From positions 1 to 15,022 of the forward strand of contig JAVBQJ010000044.1 of the NCBI GenBank assembly GCA_031549115.1: 15,022 nt of DNA, read 5' to 3'. A program made the translations under genes and the position numbers. Position 1 is the stretch's first letter. Every line of letters starts with the position of its first letter. The notes below the pieces were generated by a model. It saw nothing but the letters and a program-made list of their open reading frames with translations, did no database searches and was not told the origin of the DNA. The DNA is from JAVBQJ01 sp031549115. GTDB taxonomy: Bacteria; Verrucomicrobiota; Lentisphaeria; Victivallales; Victivallaceae. Below, piece after piece: positions 7,008 through 14,130 of this stretch.

Positions 7008-8083
7008 GATGCCGATATTCCTTTTCGATTGCATTTTTCGACGCTGCCGCGCCGGATGAACGACACCGGAGAGTACAGGACCGACCCCGGTGAAATGTGC
7101 CATTCCGGTTCGAGCAGCTTGCAGAGTAAATTACTCAATTCCACATAGTCGGGGCGGCAGACGCTCAGGGTGGTCCCGATCGAATCCACCACATTGTCGC
7201 CGTGGTCGTCGCCGGCGATGATGGAGACGTCTTCGGGGATTTTCAGGCCCAGTGCTTTCACCCGTGCGGCGATGCGTTCGAAATCGCCCCAGACGGCGCA
7301 CAGCCATGCCGTGGCGCGGCGGAATACATGGTCGGGGCACTCCTCGAAGCTGTCGCTGAAAACAAAGAGCCCCGGATCGAATTTGAGCTGTTGGTCGGCC
7401 ATGGCGCGGATGAAGCTGTCGCCCCAGTTCAAGTGGGTGAAGTGCACGCCGGATTGCCGGATCAGCCCGATCTGCTGGTGCCCGAGCCGGCGCGGCTCCA
7501 TCACGACTTCGGAGATCGCCTTGCGCATGTCCAGCTGGATATTGGCGGCCATGTAGAAATGGCTTTGCGCCTCGACGGTGATGATCCGCACCCCTTGCGA
7601 CGCCAGCCGTTCCAGCGTCGGCAGATGTTGCAGCAACGGATCCACGGCGATGACGGCGAACAATTGCGCCGGATCGTCCGGAATCGGCGCGTGGTTCAAG
7701 CGCATTTCGACCTGGAACGAATGTTCGGTGGACAACTGCCGCATCACCGTGCGTTCGTAAAAGTTGCCCGCGTGGTAGCTCCAGTTCGGCAGCAGCAGGA
7801 TCACTTTGCGCCCGTCCTGCGGCATGGAATACTTTGCCAGACCGTCCTTGGCGACGACGACGCCGACCCGGCGGCGGCGTTTGAGGAAGCCCCACTCCTC
7901 CAGTTCGCGGATAGCGTGACGGACGGTATTGCGCCCGACCTGGAAGCGTTCGCACAACGTGTCCTCGGTGGCGTAGAAGCTGCCCGCGCCGTAGGCATTC
8001 TGATACAGCTCCAGCATGATGCTGTCGCGCACCAATAGATAGCGCGGGACGGGGACAATGGTTTTTCGATCGGTTGGTTCCAT
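7004..8083 (-). CDS. GntR-type transcription regulator with LacI-like sensor domain
   Basis: The product is 359 residues. Residues about 12-78 form a GntR winged helix-turn-helix (LCERFQVGRNTVRHAIRELE, followed by WGFLKRRRRVGVVV as the wing). Residues about 92-346 look like a LacI/GalR-type periplasmic-binding fold, with VILLLPNW at the start, DVSIIAGDDH near 285-294 and SFIRRGS at the end. This is the AraR-like architecture, whose known members bind a sugar and usually repress catabolic genes. The ATG at 8083 has only a weak GAGA ribosome site. The gene is transcribed divergently from the GH1 gene and overlaps the ceramidase-like gene by ATGA, so translation of the two is probably coupled. 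It probably controls itself and its partner, and may control the divergent GH1 promoter; this is inferred from position. Confidence 0.85.
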   Translation of the reverse strand: MEPTDRKTIVPVPRYLLVRDSIMLELYQNAYGAGSFYATEDTLCERFQVGRNTVRHAIRELEEWGFLKRRRRVGVVVAKDGLAKYSMPQDGRKVILLLPNWSYHAGNFYERTVMRQLSTEHSFQVEMRLNHAPIPDDPAQLFAVIAVDPLLQHLPTLERLASQGVRIITVEAQSHFYMAANIQLDMRKAISEVVMEPRRLGHQQIGLIRQSGVHFTHLNWGDSFIRAMADQQLKFDPGLFVFSDSFEECPDHVFRRATAWLCAVWGDFERIAARVKALGLKIPEDVSIIAGDDHGDNVVDSIGTTLSVCRPDYVELSNLLCKLLEPEWHISPGSVLYSPVSFIRRGSVEKCNRKGISAS

Positions 8084-8116
8084 AATTTCGATCTCGGATT
8101 CGTTTGTTATTACTTT

Positions 8117-8144
8117 ATGATAAGCGATTTTGCCGGAATGTCAA
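8117..8144 (-). promoter_or_regulatory. Predicted promoter of the regulator/ceramidase-like operon
   Basis: On the minus strand TTGACA (8144-8139) is followed after 16 bp by TATCAT (8122-8117). Transcription would begin near 8110, giving a leader of about 27 nt before the ATG at 8083. Confidence 0.65.
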
Positions 8145-8243
8145 GCCCCGAATCCGTCCATCATGGTATGATTGCGTTTTATTTCTTGCTGGGGCGGTGG
8201 AAAAGTGCGGGATTTATGACCGGAAAAGTCGATTTTTATCATT

Positions 8244-8262
8244 TATAACGTGTTGTGTTATA
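8244..8262. promoter_or_regulatory. Candidate operator: TATAAC-N7-GTTATA inverted repeat
   Basis: The perfect 6-bp arms are separated by 7 bp, giving 13-bp centre-to-centre spacing, which fits a dimeric helix-turn-helix regulator. It lies between the two divergent promoters in AT-rich DNA, about 63 bp upstream of the GH1 -35 box. Binding by the adjacent GntR/LacI protein is an inference. Confidence 0.4.
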
Positions 8263-8324
8263 GTGCTATATAAATATGTACCATTGAAGAACAAAAGAAG
8301 TCGGCATTTTTCTTGCTTACCCTA

Positions 8325-8353
8325 TTGCATTGGCCGCCGATTTATACTATAAT
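8325..8353 (+). promoter_or_regulatory. Predicted promoter of the GH1 operon
   Basis: TTGCAT (8325-8330), a 17-bp spacer and a perfect TATAAT (8348-8353). Transcription would start near 8360, about 33 nt before the ATG at 8393. The location of this promoter argues against the longer reading frame beginning at 8330. Confidence 0.7.
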
Positions 8354-8392
8354 GAAAGTAAACACGATATCATAAACAGGGGAATGCCAGGC

Positions 8393-9739
8393 ATGATACA
8401 TTTTGATTTTCCGGAAAAATTTGTCTGGGGGTGCGCCACCGCATCCAACCAGATTGAAGGCGCGGTCGACGTCGACGGCAAGAGTCCCAGCATCTGGGAC
8501 GCCGATTGTCGCGATTTCCCGGGCGAATATTGGAACGGCCACAATTTCAATACCACCATTGCCGATTTTTATTATCACTACAAGGACGACATCGCCAATA
8601 TGCGCGAATTGGGGCTGAAGAGCTTCCGCTTTTCGCTGTCCTGGCCCCGGATCATTCCGGCCGGGCGCGGCGAAGTCAATCCGAAAGGGATTGCTTTTTA
8701 CAACGCGGTGATCGATGAATTGCTGGCCAACGGCATCGAGCCGTTTGTCGATCTTTATCACTGGGATTTGCCGGAGTGCCTCGGGAAAGAGGGCAGTTTC
8801 CTGCGCGAAGGCATCGCCGATGACTTCGCGGCCTATGCCGAAGTCTGCTTCCGGGCATTCGGCGACCGGGTGAAGTATTGGAGCACCATCAACGAACCGT
8901 CGGCGATGTGGTGCTTCACCGGCGCCGATCCGCGCTTCTTCGACACCGAAAGCGCGGGACACTACTTCAACTATGTGCGCAATGTGTTGAATATGCACTA
9001 CGCCGCGGTGAAGACGTTCCGCCGGGTGATTCCGGCCGGGCGCGCCAAAATCGGCGCGGTCAGCGCGTTCGTGCCGATTTACGCCACCTCGGGCAACCGC
9101 CGCGATATCGACGCGGCGCAGCGGCGCGGCGACTTCATGTGCGGCGTATGGTTTTCCGGGATCATTCAGGGCAAATGTCCGGATTCGCTGCTGCGGCACA
9201 CGCACCTGGCCTGCCCGGAGCGGGAGCGGCTGCTGGCGGAGCTGCCGGAGAGGTTCGTGCCGGTCGATTTCATGGGGGTGAATTACTACTACCCGAACAT
9301 CGTCGGTTACCAGCCGGACCAGTTCCTGGAAACCGGTCACGCGGCGGTGTATTACGCGCAGCAGGATTACGGTTTTTTCATCTACCCGCAGGGGCTTTTC
9401 GATACGCTGATGACCTTCAAGAACGAATACGGCAATGTCGAGGTGTTCCTGACCGAAAACGGTTTCGCCACCGACCGGACGACGCGCGGCGCCAATCTGG
9501 AGGACTCCGAACGGATCGACTATCTGCGCGAACATCTGCGCGAACTGGGCCGCGCGGTACAGGCCGGATGCAATATCTCGGGGTACTTTTTGTGGTCGAT
9601 CGTCGATACCTTCGAGTGCCACAACGGGCTGCGTTACCAGTTCGGCCTGAATCACGTGGACCTGGAAACCAAAAAACGTACCAAGCGCCAAAGCTGGACG
9701 TATTACCGCGATGTGATTGCCGGAAACCGGGTTTTTTAA
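8393..9739 (+). CDS. GH1 family beta-glycosidase (cytoplasmic)
   Basis: The 448-residue product is a normal length for GH1 and has no signal peptide. The start at 8393 follows AGGGGA by 9 nt; the ATG at 8384 touches that ribosome site, and the one at 8330 overlaps the promoter. The N-terminal FVWGCATASNQIEGA (10-24) carries Gln20, and FSLSWPRIIPAG (80-91) and YHWDLPE (122-128, His123) follow. The acid/base is Glu168 in TINEP and the nucleophile Glu355 in LTENG. Near the C-terminus FLWSIVDTFECHNGLRYQFG (399-418) aligns with the usual DNFEWxxGY segment: Glu408 is kept, but the sugar-contacting Trp is Cys409. The serine/lysine/tyrosine set of 6-phospho-glycosidases is not evident, so an unphosphorylated beta-glycoside is likely. 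The enzyme probably cleaves imported oligosaccharides. It is the first gene of a plus-strand run. Confidence 0.93.
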   Translation: MIHFDFPEKFVWGCATASNQIEGAVDVDGKSPSIWDADCRDFPGEYWNGHNFNTTIADFYYHYKDDIANMRELGLKSFRFSLSWPRIIPAGRGEVNPKGIAFYNAVIDELLANGIEPFVDLYHWDLPECLGKEGSFLREGIADDFAAYAEVCFRAFGDRVKYWSTINEPSAMWCFTGADPRFFDTESAGHYFNYVRNVLNMHYAAVKTFRRVIPAGRAKIGAVSAFVPIYATSGNRRDIDAAQRRGDFMCGVWFSGIIQGKCPDSLLRHTHLACPERERLLAELPERFVPVDFMGVNYYYPNIVGYQPDQFLETGHAAVYYAQQDYGFFIYPQGLFDTLMTFKNEYGNVEVFLTENGFATDRTTRGANLEDSERIDYLREHLRELGRAVQAGCNISGYFLWSIVDTFECHNGLRYQFGLNHVDLETKKRTKRQSWTYYRDVIAGNRVF

Positions 9740-9748
9740 ACCGTTTTT
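9730..9748 (+). terminator. Possible weak terminator overlapping the GH1 stop codon
   Basis: GGTTT-TTT-AAACC (9730-9742) is followed by GTTTTT. The stem is only 5 bp and rich in A/T, so termination would be partial at best. Confidence 0.2.
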
Positions 9749-9753
9749 CGGAT

Positions 9754-9773
9754 TATAATGATATTTATTGACA
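9754..9773 (+). promoter_or_regulatory. Promoter-like boxes before the pilin-like gene
   Basis: A perfect TATAAT (9754-9759) has only a poor -35 17 bp upstream. A perfect TTGACA (9768-9773) has only a weak AT-rich -10 about 17 bp downstream (AATAAG, AATAAGC area). Either may give the pilin-like gene expression independent of GH1. Neither is complete. Confidence 0.3.
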
Positions 9774-9810
9774 GAACCCAACAGAACCAAATAAGCGAAA
9801 GGCAGGACAA

Positions 9811-10557
9811 ATGAGAAGCAAACGAAATTTGCACCCGACGGCACACTGGACGCAGCTTCATTTCACCTTGATAGAACTCCTGGTCGTGATCGCGATCATC
9901 GCCATCCTCGCGAGCATGTTGCTGCCTGCGTTGAGCAAGGCGCGGGCAGCGGCGCAAGCGACCAAGTGTCTTTCCAATGAAAAACAGATGGGGCTGTATA
10001 TTGCCATGTATGCGCAGGATTACGACGATTATCTGGTGAACTGGGAAACGGATCCTTCCGACCGGGACGATACCTGGAATCAGCTTGTCTTCCGGATGCT
10101 GACGACCCGGCCGAGCAAGGTCTGGCTGCCGGATAACGCGTGGGGCCTCGGGTACATGGCGGACGATATGAGCCTGGTGCTCTGTCCGTCGCGTTCGGTT
10201 ATAACCGGCGCGGACAACCAGGATTTGCACTATTATTACCGCTTGACCACCACCGGCTACGGCGGTACGTATCCGATTGCGGATTTTCGCGGCGAATATC
10301 TGCGTTTCGGGAAAGATATTCCGAAGTGGGGCGGCAACGATTCGACCTGGATTTATTCCGACAGCACTTACGGCAACGGCCTGGACAATCTGCCCTGCCA
10401 CAACAATGCTAAAATCAACGTGCTTTTCATGGATCTTCATGCCAAGACCCTGAATAAAGCGTCCAGCTATCCCGGCAACCCCGGAGGGAGTGATCTTCCG
10501 GCCGGCGCTCTCCTGTACGGTACCCGCAACTGGTCCAGCTATATGGGCCTCGAATAA
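9811..10557 (+). CDS. Type IV pilin-like (pseudopilin) secreted protein
   Basis: The product is 248 residues. The ATG follows GGCAGGACAA, a good ribosome site. The leader (residues 1-17) is basic, then the prepilin-type sequence begins at Phe18: FTLIELLVVIAIIAIL with Glu22 at mature position 5, and a hydrophobic helix running to about 41. The residue before the cleavage point is His17 instead of the usual Gly. The C-terminal domain is rich in Tyr, Trp and Asp and ends in a block HNNAKINVLFMDLHAKTL (197-214), which resembles the H...NvlFaDGH block of the large pilin-like families of Lentisphaerota and Planctomycetes. It has Cys53, Cys125 and Cys196. Such genes often lie near polysaccharide-degradation genes in these phyla, but their job is not known. 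A structural pilin role is unproven. Confidence 0.85.
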   Translation: MRSKRNLHPTAHWTQLHFTLIELLVVIAIIAILASMLLPALSKARAAAQATKCLSNEKQMGLYIAMYAQDYDDYLVNWETDPSDRDDTWNQLVFRMLTTRPSKVWLPDNAWGLGYMADDMSLVLCPSRSVITGADNQDLHYYYRLTTTGYGGTYPIADFRGEYLRFGKDIPKWGGNDSTWIYSDSTYGNGLDNLPCHNNAKINVLFMDLHAKTLNKASSYPGNPGGSDLPAGALLYGTRNWSSYMGLE

Positions 10558-10580
10558 GCCGGATGCGGTGATGTCTTCAT

Positions 10581-10624
10581 GGGGCTGAAAACCGGCGGAC
10601 TCCAATCCGAAGGTTTTCAGTCCT
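10581..10624 (+). terminator. Strong hairpin after the pilin-like gene; possible terminator or attenuator
   Basis: CTGAAAACC (10585-10593) pairs perfectly with GGTTTTCAG (10612-10620). Four more pairs (two G-T) extend it to 10581-10624, and CGGA/TCCG pair inside. No T-run follows on the plus strand, so it is not a classical terminator. It may separate pilin-like and esterase expression or protect the upstream mRNA. Confidence 0.4.
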
Positions 10625-10698
10625 CCTTAAAATGCTTGCCATTGCGTTTACCTGAACGATTTTTTGCGGATTTCTCTCAACGATACCGGAGAATGAAG

Positions 10699-10726
10699 TT
10701 GAAAAGCTGCCGGGAGGTGCTACTAT
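10699..10726 (+). promoter_or_regulatory. Possible promoter of the esterase/GH42-like gene
   Basis: TTGAAA (10699-10704), a 16-bp spacer and TACTAT (10721-10726), which would start transcription near 10733. The leader would contain a 6-bp stem-loop, TCCGGC-N7-GCCGGA (10757-10775), and the palindrome ACAGCTGT (10775-10782), just before the AGGA ribosome site. Confidence 0.4.
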
Positions 10727-10797
10727 TAACTTTTGACCGCGACTTTATCAATCAATTCCGGCGATTGTTGCCGGACAGCTGTGATTAGGATATGATG

Positions 10798-13700
10798 ATG
10801 AGAAAATGTTTGTTGCTATTGATTTTGTTGGCCGGTATGGCGGGGGTATTGAATGCTGCCCCCAGAGTGCTGCTGGCCGGGGATTCCACGGTGGCGGATT
10901 ATCCGGAGTCACAGCTGCCGCTGTGCGGCTGGGGGCAGGCGCTGAAAAAATTCGCGCTGCCGGATACGGAGGTGTACAACTTCGCCTTGAGCGGCGCCAG
11001 TACCAGGACTTTCCGGGCTTCCGGCCAATGGGACAACCTGTTGAATGCCATTACCGACGGCACGGTCGTATTCATCCAGTTCGGCCACAATGACGCAGCG
11101 GCCGACGAGGCCAAGCATGTCGGTTTCGAGCAGGAGTATCCCGCCAACCTGACGCGCTTCATCGAAGAGGTGCGCGCCCGGAAGGGGATTCCGATTTTAT
11201 GCACACCGGTGGCTTACCGGCTCTTCAATCCGAATGGCACGCTGCAGAATCTGCATGGTGAATATCCCGGCGTCGTGCGTAAAGTGGCGCAGGACAACGA
11301 TGTGCCGCTGCTGGATCTGACCGCGATCAGCACCGAACTCTACGTGCGCTACGGTGCGGAGGCGAGCAAGCTCCTGTTCAACTACCGCGAACCGGGGGAA
11401 TATCCGAATATGCCCGAGGGGGCGGCGGACGATTGCCACTCCAATCCGCGGGGGGCGGAAGAGGTGGCGCGTGCCGTCGTACGCGAGCTTCACCGCCGGG
11501 ATCTGCCCGGCGCCGAAGGCTTTCGGACTCCCGCCTGGGAATTCGACTTCACTGCCGCGCCGGCCGGGAATCTACCGGCGCCGTGGGCGGTCTGGTTCAA
11601 GGACGGCAAGGGGGAAGCCGCCATCGCCGCCGCGCCCGGCGGCAATGGCAATGCGCTCAAAGTCACCGGAGCGGAAGCGGCCGGACTCCAGTACGATCTG
11701 CCGGTTCAACCTGGGGAAACCTATCTGATTCAGGCCGAAATGCAGCAGGATGGCAAAGGCAACGCCGCATTGGTGGCGGCGTGGAAGGGCACCAACCGGA
11801 GTTGGCTGCCGCTGCCGCAGATTCCCGGTACCTTCCGCATCACCGGAACCCCGGTGAAAAAGGCGATGGTCAAGGTGACGGTCCCGGAGGGCGTCGAGTA
11901 TCTGTGCGTGATGCTGGGAGTGGAAAATCAGTGGGCGCCGGAGGATGCCGCGTACTTCTACCGGGTCGATATCCGGCAGTTGGCGGAAAAACCGGTTGTG
12001 CCGCCGCCCAACGAAGCGGCGCCGCACTTGAATTTGAGCATTACCCCGGCGGACTATTCGCCCGTGCGGAGCAATGAGGATGTCCTGAAAACGTTGCGGA
12101 TGGCGAACATCAAGCACAGCAATGTGATCGGCCACGAAAGTTTCCCATGGATTACGCCGGAAACCGCTCCGGCGATGGCGAAAAAGATCCGGGAAGCCGG
12201 TTACAACTGCGTGCTTACCGAAGGGCAGCGTTTCATTATGCGCGACGCGGCGACCCACACGGGCACGCTCGACGTCATCGCGGAGTCGCTGATTTTTCCC
12301 GAACTGGTGGAAAACACGCGGGCCATCGTCGAGGCGTTCCGCGCCGAGGGACTGAAGGTTTATCTGCATCTGACCGCCGGCCTCGCGCCGGAGGAATTCT
12401 ATCGTGACCGTCCGGAATGGATGATCAAAAGCGTGCTCGACAACGGCAAACGCACCTATTGGGGGCTGAACTGGATCTGCCAGAACAATGCCGAATACGG
12501 CAAGGCCTACCGCAGCCATCTGGAGCAATTGATCGACGCCGTGCGCCCGGACGGGCTGATGATCGACGAAACCAGTAACATGTACGACGCCTGCGGCTGC
12601 CCCGACTGCCGGGCGCGCTTCACCGCCGATACGGGTCTCGTGATGCCCGCCGCGGGGGATACGGCGTGGTTCCGCGATCTGTCCAATCCGGTCTACCGGA
12701 GGTTCCTGGAGTGGCGCATCGCCTGTGTCAAGCAGGAAAACGACGACTTCCGCGCCATTCTGCAGAAATACGTCCCCGACGGCGCCTTGCTCAGCTACTA
12801 CGCCGTGCCCTACAATGAGCAGGCGTGGTACGATCACGGCATATCGCTCGAAACCGGAGCCGACGTCGGCGAGATCTTCGGCCTGGAAACCATCAGCAAC
12901 TACAAAAAATACTGGGCGATGTTCATCGGCTCGATGAAGTTGACCCGGTATGTGGCCGAATTGCAGCATGGGACAGGGTTCACCATCACCGCCTTTCCGG
13001 ATTACGATGTGCTCTATTACAGTTGGCTGCTCAACCTTTCGTTGGGCGGGCATCAGTACTGGACCTGGTACCAGGGCGATGCCATGAAGGAGCAACGGAA
13101 GCCATTGATTCAGTGGGAGATGCTGCATGAACAGCTCTTCGCCGGATTGGAAAGCGCCGGCGAGGTCGCGGTGATCTTCTCGTCCCGCGACTTGAATCTC
13201 AGGCGGCAGCCGCGCGGCCGCATCCAGCGGCAGAATCTGTATTTCGCGCTCGCCAATAACCTGACGCTGGCGCAGGTACCCTATCGCGCCTACGGCGACC
13301 GCAATCTGGAGCAACCGGTGCCGGAGTCGGTCAAGGTCATCGTCGCGATGGATACGGGTATATTGACCGATCGGGCGGCGGCGAATCTGCGCGACTTCGT
13401 CGCCGGGGGCGGCAAGTTGATCGCCTCCAGTGATTTTGCTTTGTTCGACGCCGACGGCGAAGCGCGCGGGAATTTCGCTCTGGCCGATGTGATCGGCTGC
13501 GACTGGACCGCATCGCCGGAGGGCGAAGCCACCCTGACCGTGAAAGGGGAGGCGGTTTCGCCGATGGACGCGCTGACGACAGTGAAGCCGCGCACCGGCG
13601 CCGAAGTGATCGGCACGCTGACGCCCGGAGGGGAGCCGGGGCTGATCCGGAACCGTTTCGGCAAAGGTGAAGCATGGTACTTTGCCGGCTCCATTGCGCC

Positions 13701-14121
13701 GGCGATCTACTGGAATGAATTCAATGGCACCGCGATCGTCGACCGGGATTACGGCGATGCGCGTCAGGAGCGGGCGGCGGAACTGCTCCTCCGGGTGGTG
13801 AACGGGGATACCCCGTACCTGACGACCGAAAATCTTCCTCCCGGCGTGGTGGTTGAGAAATTCAGCCAGGAGGGGGTGCCGCAGCTGCATATTCTGAATT
13901 ACTCCGGCATGGTGACCGAAGGACGGCCGGAGACCGAATACTTCCACTTCCCGGTGATTACCGGCGGCCGCGTCACTATCCCGGCGCTTCCGTGCAAGAC
14001 GATTCTGGCGTATTCGCCGGAGTTTCCCGAAGCGGTGGAAGTTTTGTTCGAGCGGCAGGATGACAAGTTGACGATCAGCCTGCCGGAGTTCCGGCATCTG
14101 CTGATCCTCCGGTTCGAGTAA
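10798..14121 (+). CDS. Secreted SGNH esterase / beta-sandwich / GH42-like glycosidase fusion
   Basis: The product is 1107 residues. Three ATGs run in tandem at 10792, 10795 and 10798; AGGA at 10787-10790 is best spaced (7 nt) for the last. A signal peptide ends near residue 20 (VLNA). Residues 23-235 are an SGNH hydrolase of the rhamnogalacturonan-acetylesterase type: GDST (Ser30), SG (Gly66), GHND (Asn98) and DDCHSNPRG (Asp211 or Asp212, His214). Residues about 247-395 look like a carbohydrate-binding beta-sandwich. From about 410 a clan GH-A type barrel follows. GLMIDETSN holds the likely acid/base Glu591, then CxCxxC (Cys599, 601, 604) as in the GH42 zinc site; VAELQHG (Glu721) is a candidate nucleophile. 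Residues about 788-900 resemble the GH42 trimerisation domain, and a beta domain ends the protein. It probably deacetylates and trims an acetylated polysaccharide outside the cytoplasm. The GH42 assignment is by eye. Confidence 0.82.
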   Translation: MRKCLLLLILLAGMAGVLNAAPRVLLAGDSTVADYPESQLPLCGWGQALKKFALPDTEVYNFALSGASTRTFRASGQWDNLLNAITDGTVVFIQFGHNDAAADEAKHVGFEQEYPANLTRFIEEVRARKGIPILCTPVAYRLFNPNGTLQNLHGEYPGVVRKVAQDNDVPLLDLTAISTELYVRYGAEASKLLFNYREPGEYPNMPEGAADDCHSNPRGAEEVARAVVRELHRRDLPGAEGFRTPAWEFDFTAAPAGNLPAPWAVWFKDGKGEAAIAAAPGGNGNALKVTGAEAAGLQYDLPVQPGETYLIQAEMQQDGKGNAALVAAWKGTNRSWLPLPQIPGTFRITGTPVKKAMVKVTVPEGVEYLCVMLGVENQWAPEDAAYFYRVDIRQLAEKPVVPPPNEAAPHLNLSITPADYSPVRSNEDVLKTLRMANIKHSNVIGHESFPWITPETAPAMAKKIREAGYNCVLTEGQRFIMRDAATHTGTLDVIAESLIFPELVENTRAIVEAFRAEGLKVYLHLTAGLAPEEFYRDRPEWMIKSVLDNGKRTYWGLNWICQNNAEYGKAYRSHLEQLIDAVRPDGLMIDETSNMYDACGCPDCRARFTADTGLVMPAAGDTAWFRDLSNPVYRRFLEWRIACVKQENDDFRAILQKYVPDGALLSYYAVPYNEQAWYDHGISLETGADVGEIFGLETISNYKKYWAMFIGSMKLTRYVAELQHGTGFTITAFPDYDVLYYSWLLNLSLGGHQYWTWYQGDAMKEQRKPLIQWEMLHEQLFAGLESAGEVAVIFSSRDLNLRRQPRGRIQRQNLYFALANNLTLAQVPYRAYGDRNLEQPVPESVKVIVAMDTGILTDRAAANLRDFVAGGGKLIASSDFALFDADGEARGNFALADVIGCDWTASPEGEATLTVKGEAVSPMDALTTVKPRTGAEVIGTLTPGGEPGLIRNRFGKGEAWYFAGSIAPAIYWNEFNGTAIVDRDYGDARQERAAELLLRVVNGDTPYLTTENLPPGVVVEKFSQEGVPQLHILNYSGMVTEGRPETEYFHFPVITGGRVTIPALPCKTILAYSPEFPEAVEVLFERQDDKLTISLPEFRHLLILRFE

Positions 14122-14130
14122 GGAAAAAAG

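Noticed and set aside
5415..7148. 577-codon open frame on the plus strand
   Set aside because: Antisense to the ceramidase-like gene, whose frame shows family motifs.
7202..8038. 278-codon open frame on the plus strand
   Set aside because: Antisense to the regulator with its clear winged helix.
8104..8352. 82-codon frame in the divergent control region
   Set aside because: Overlaps both promoters, has no ribosome site and no domain-like composition.
8342..9844. 500-codon open frame on the minus strand
   Set aside because: Antisense to GH1, which has both catalytic glutamate motifs.
10579..10788. 69-codon frame between the pilin-like and esterase genes
   Set aside because: No ribosome site, covers the hairpin and promoter-like boxes; likely chance.
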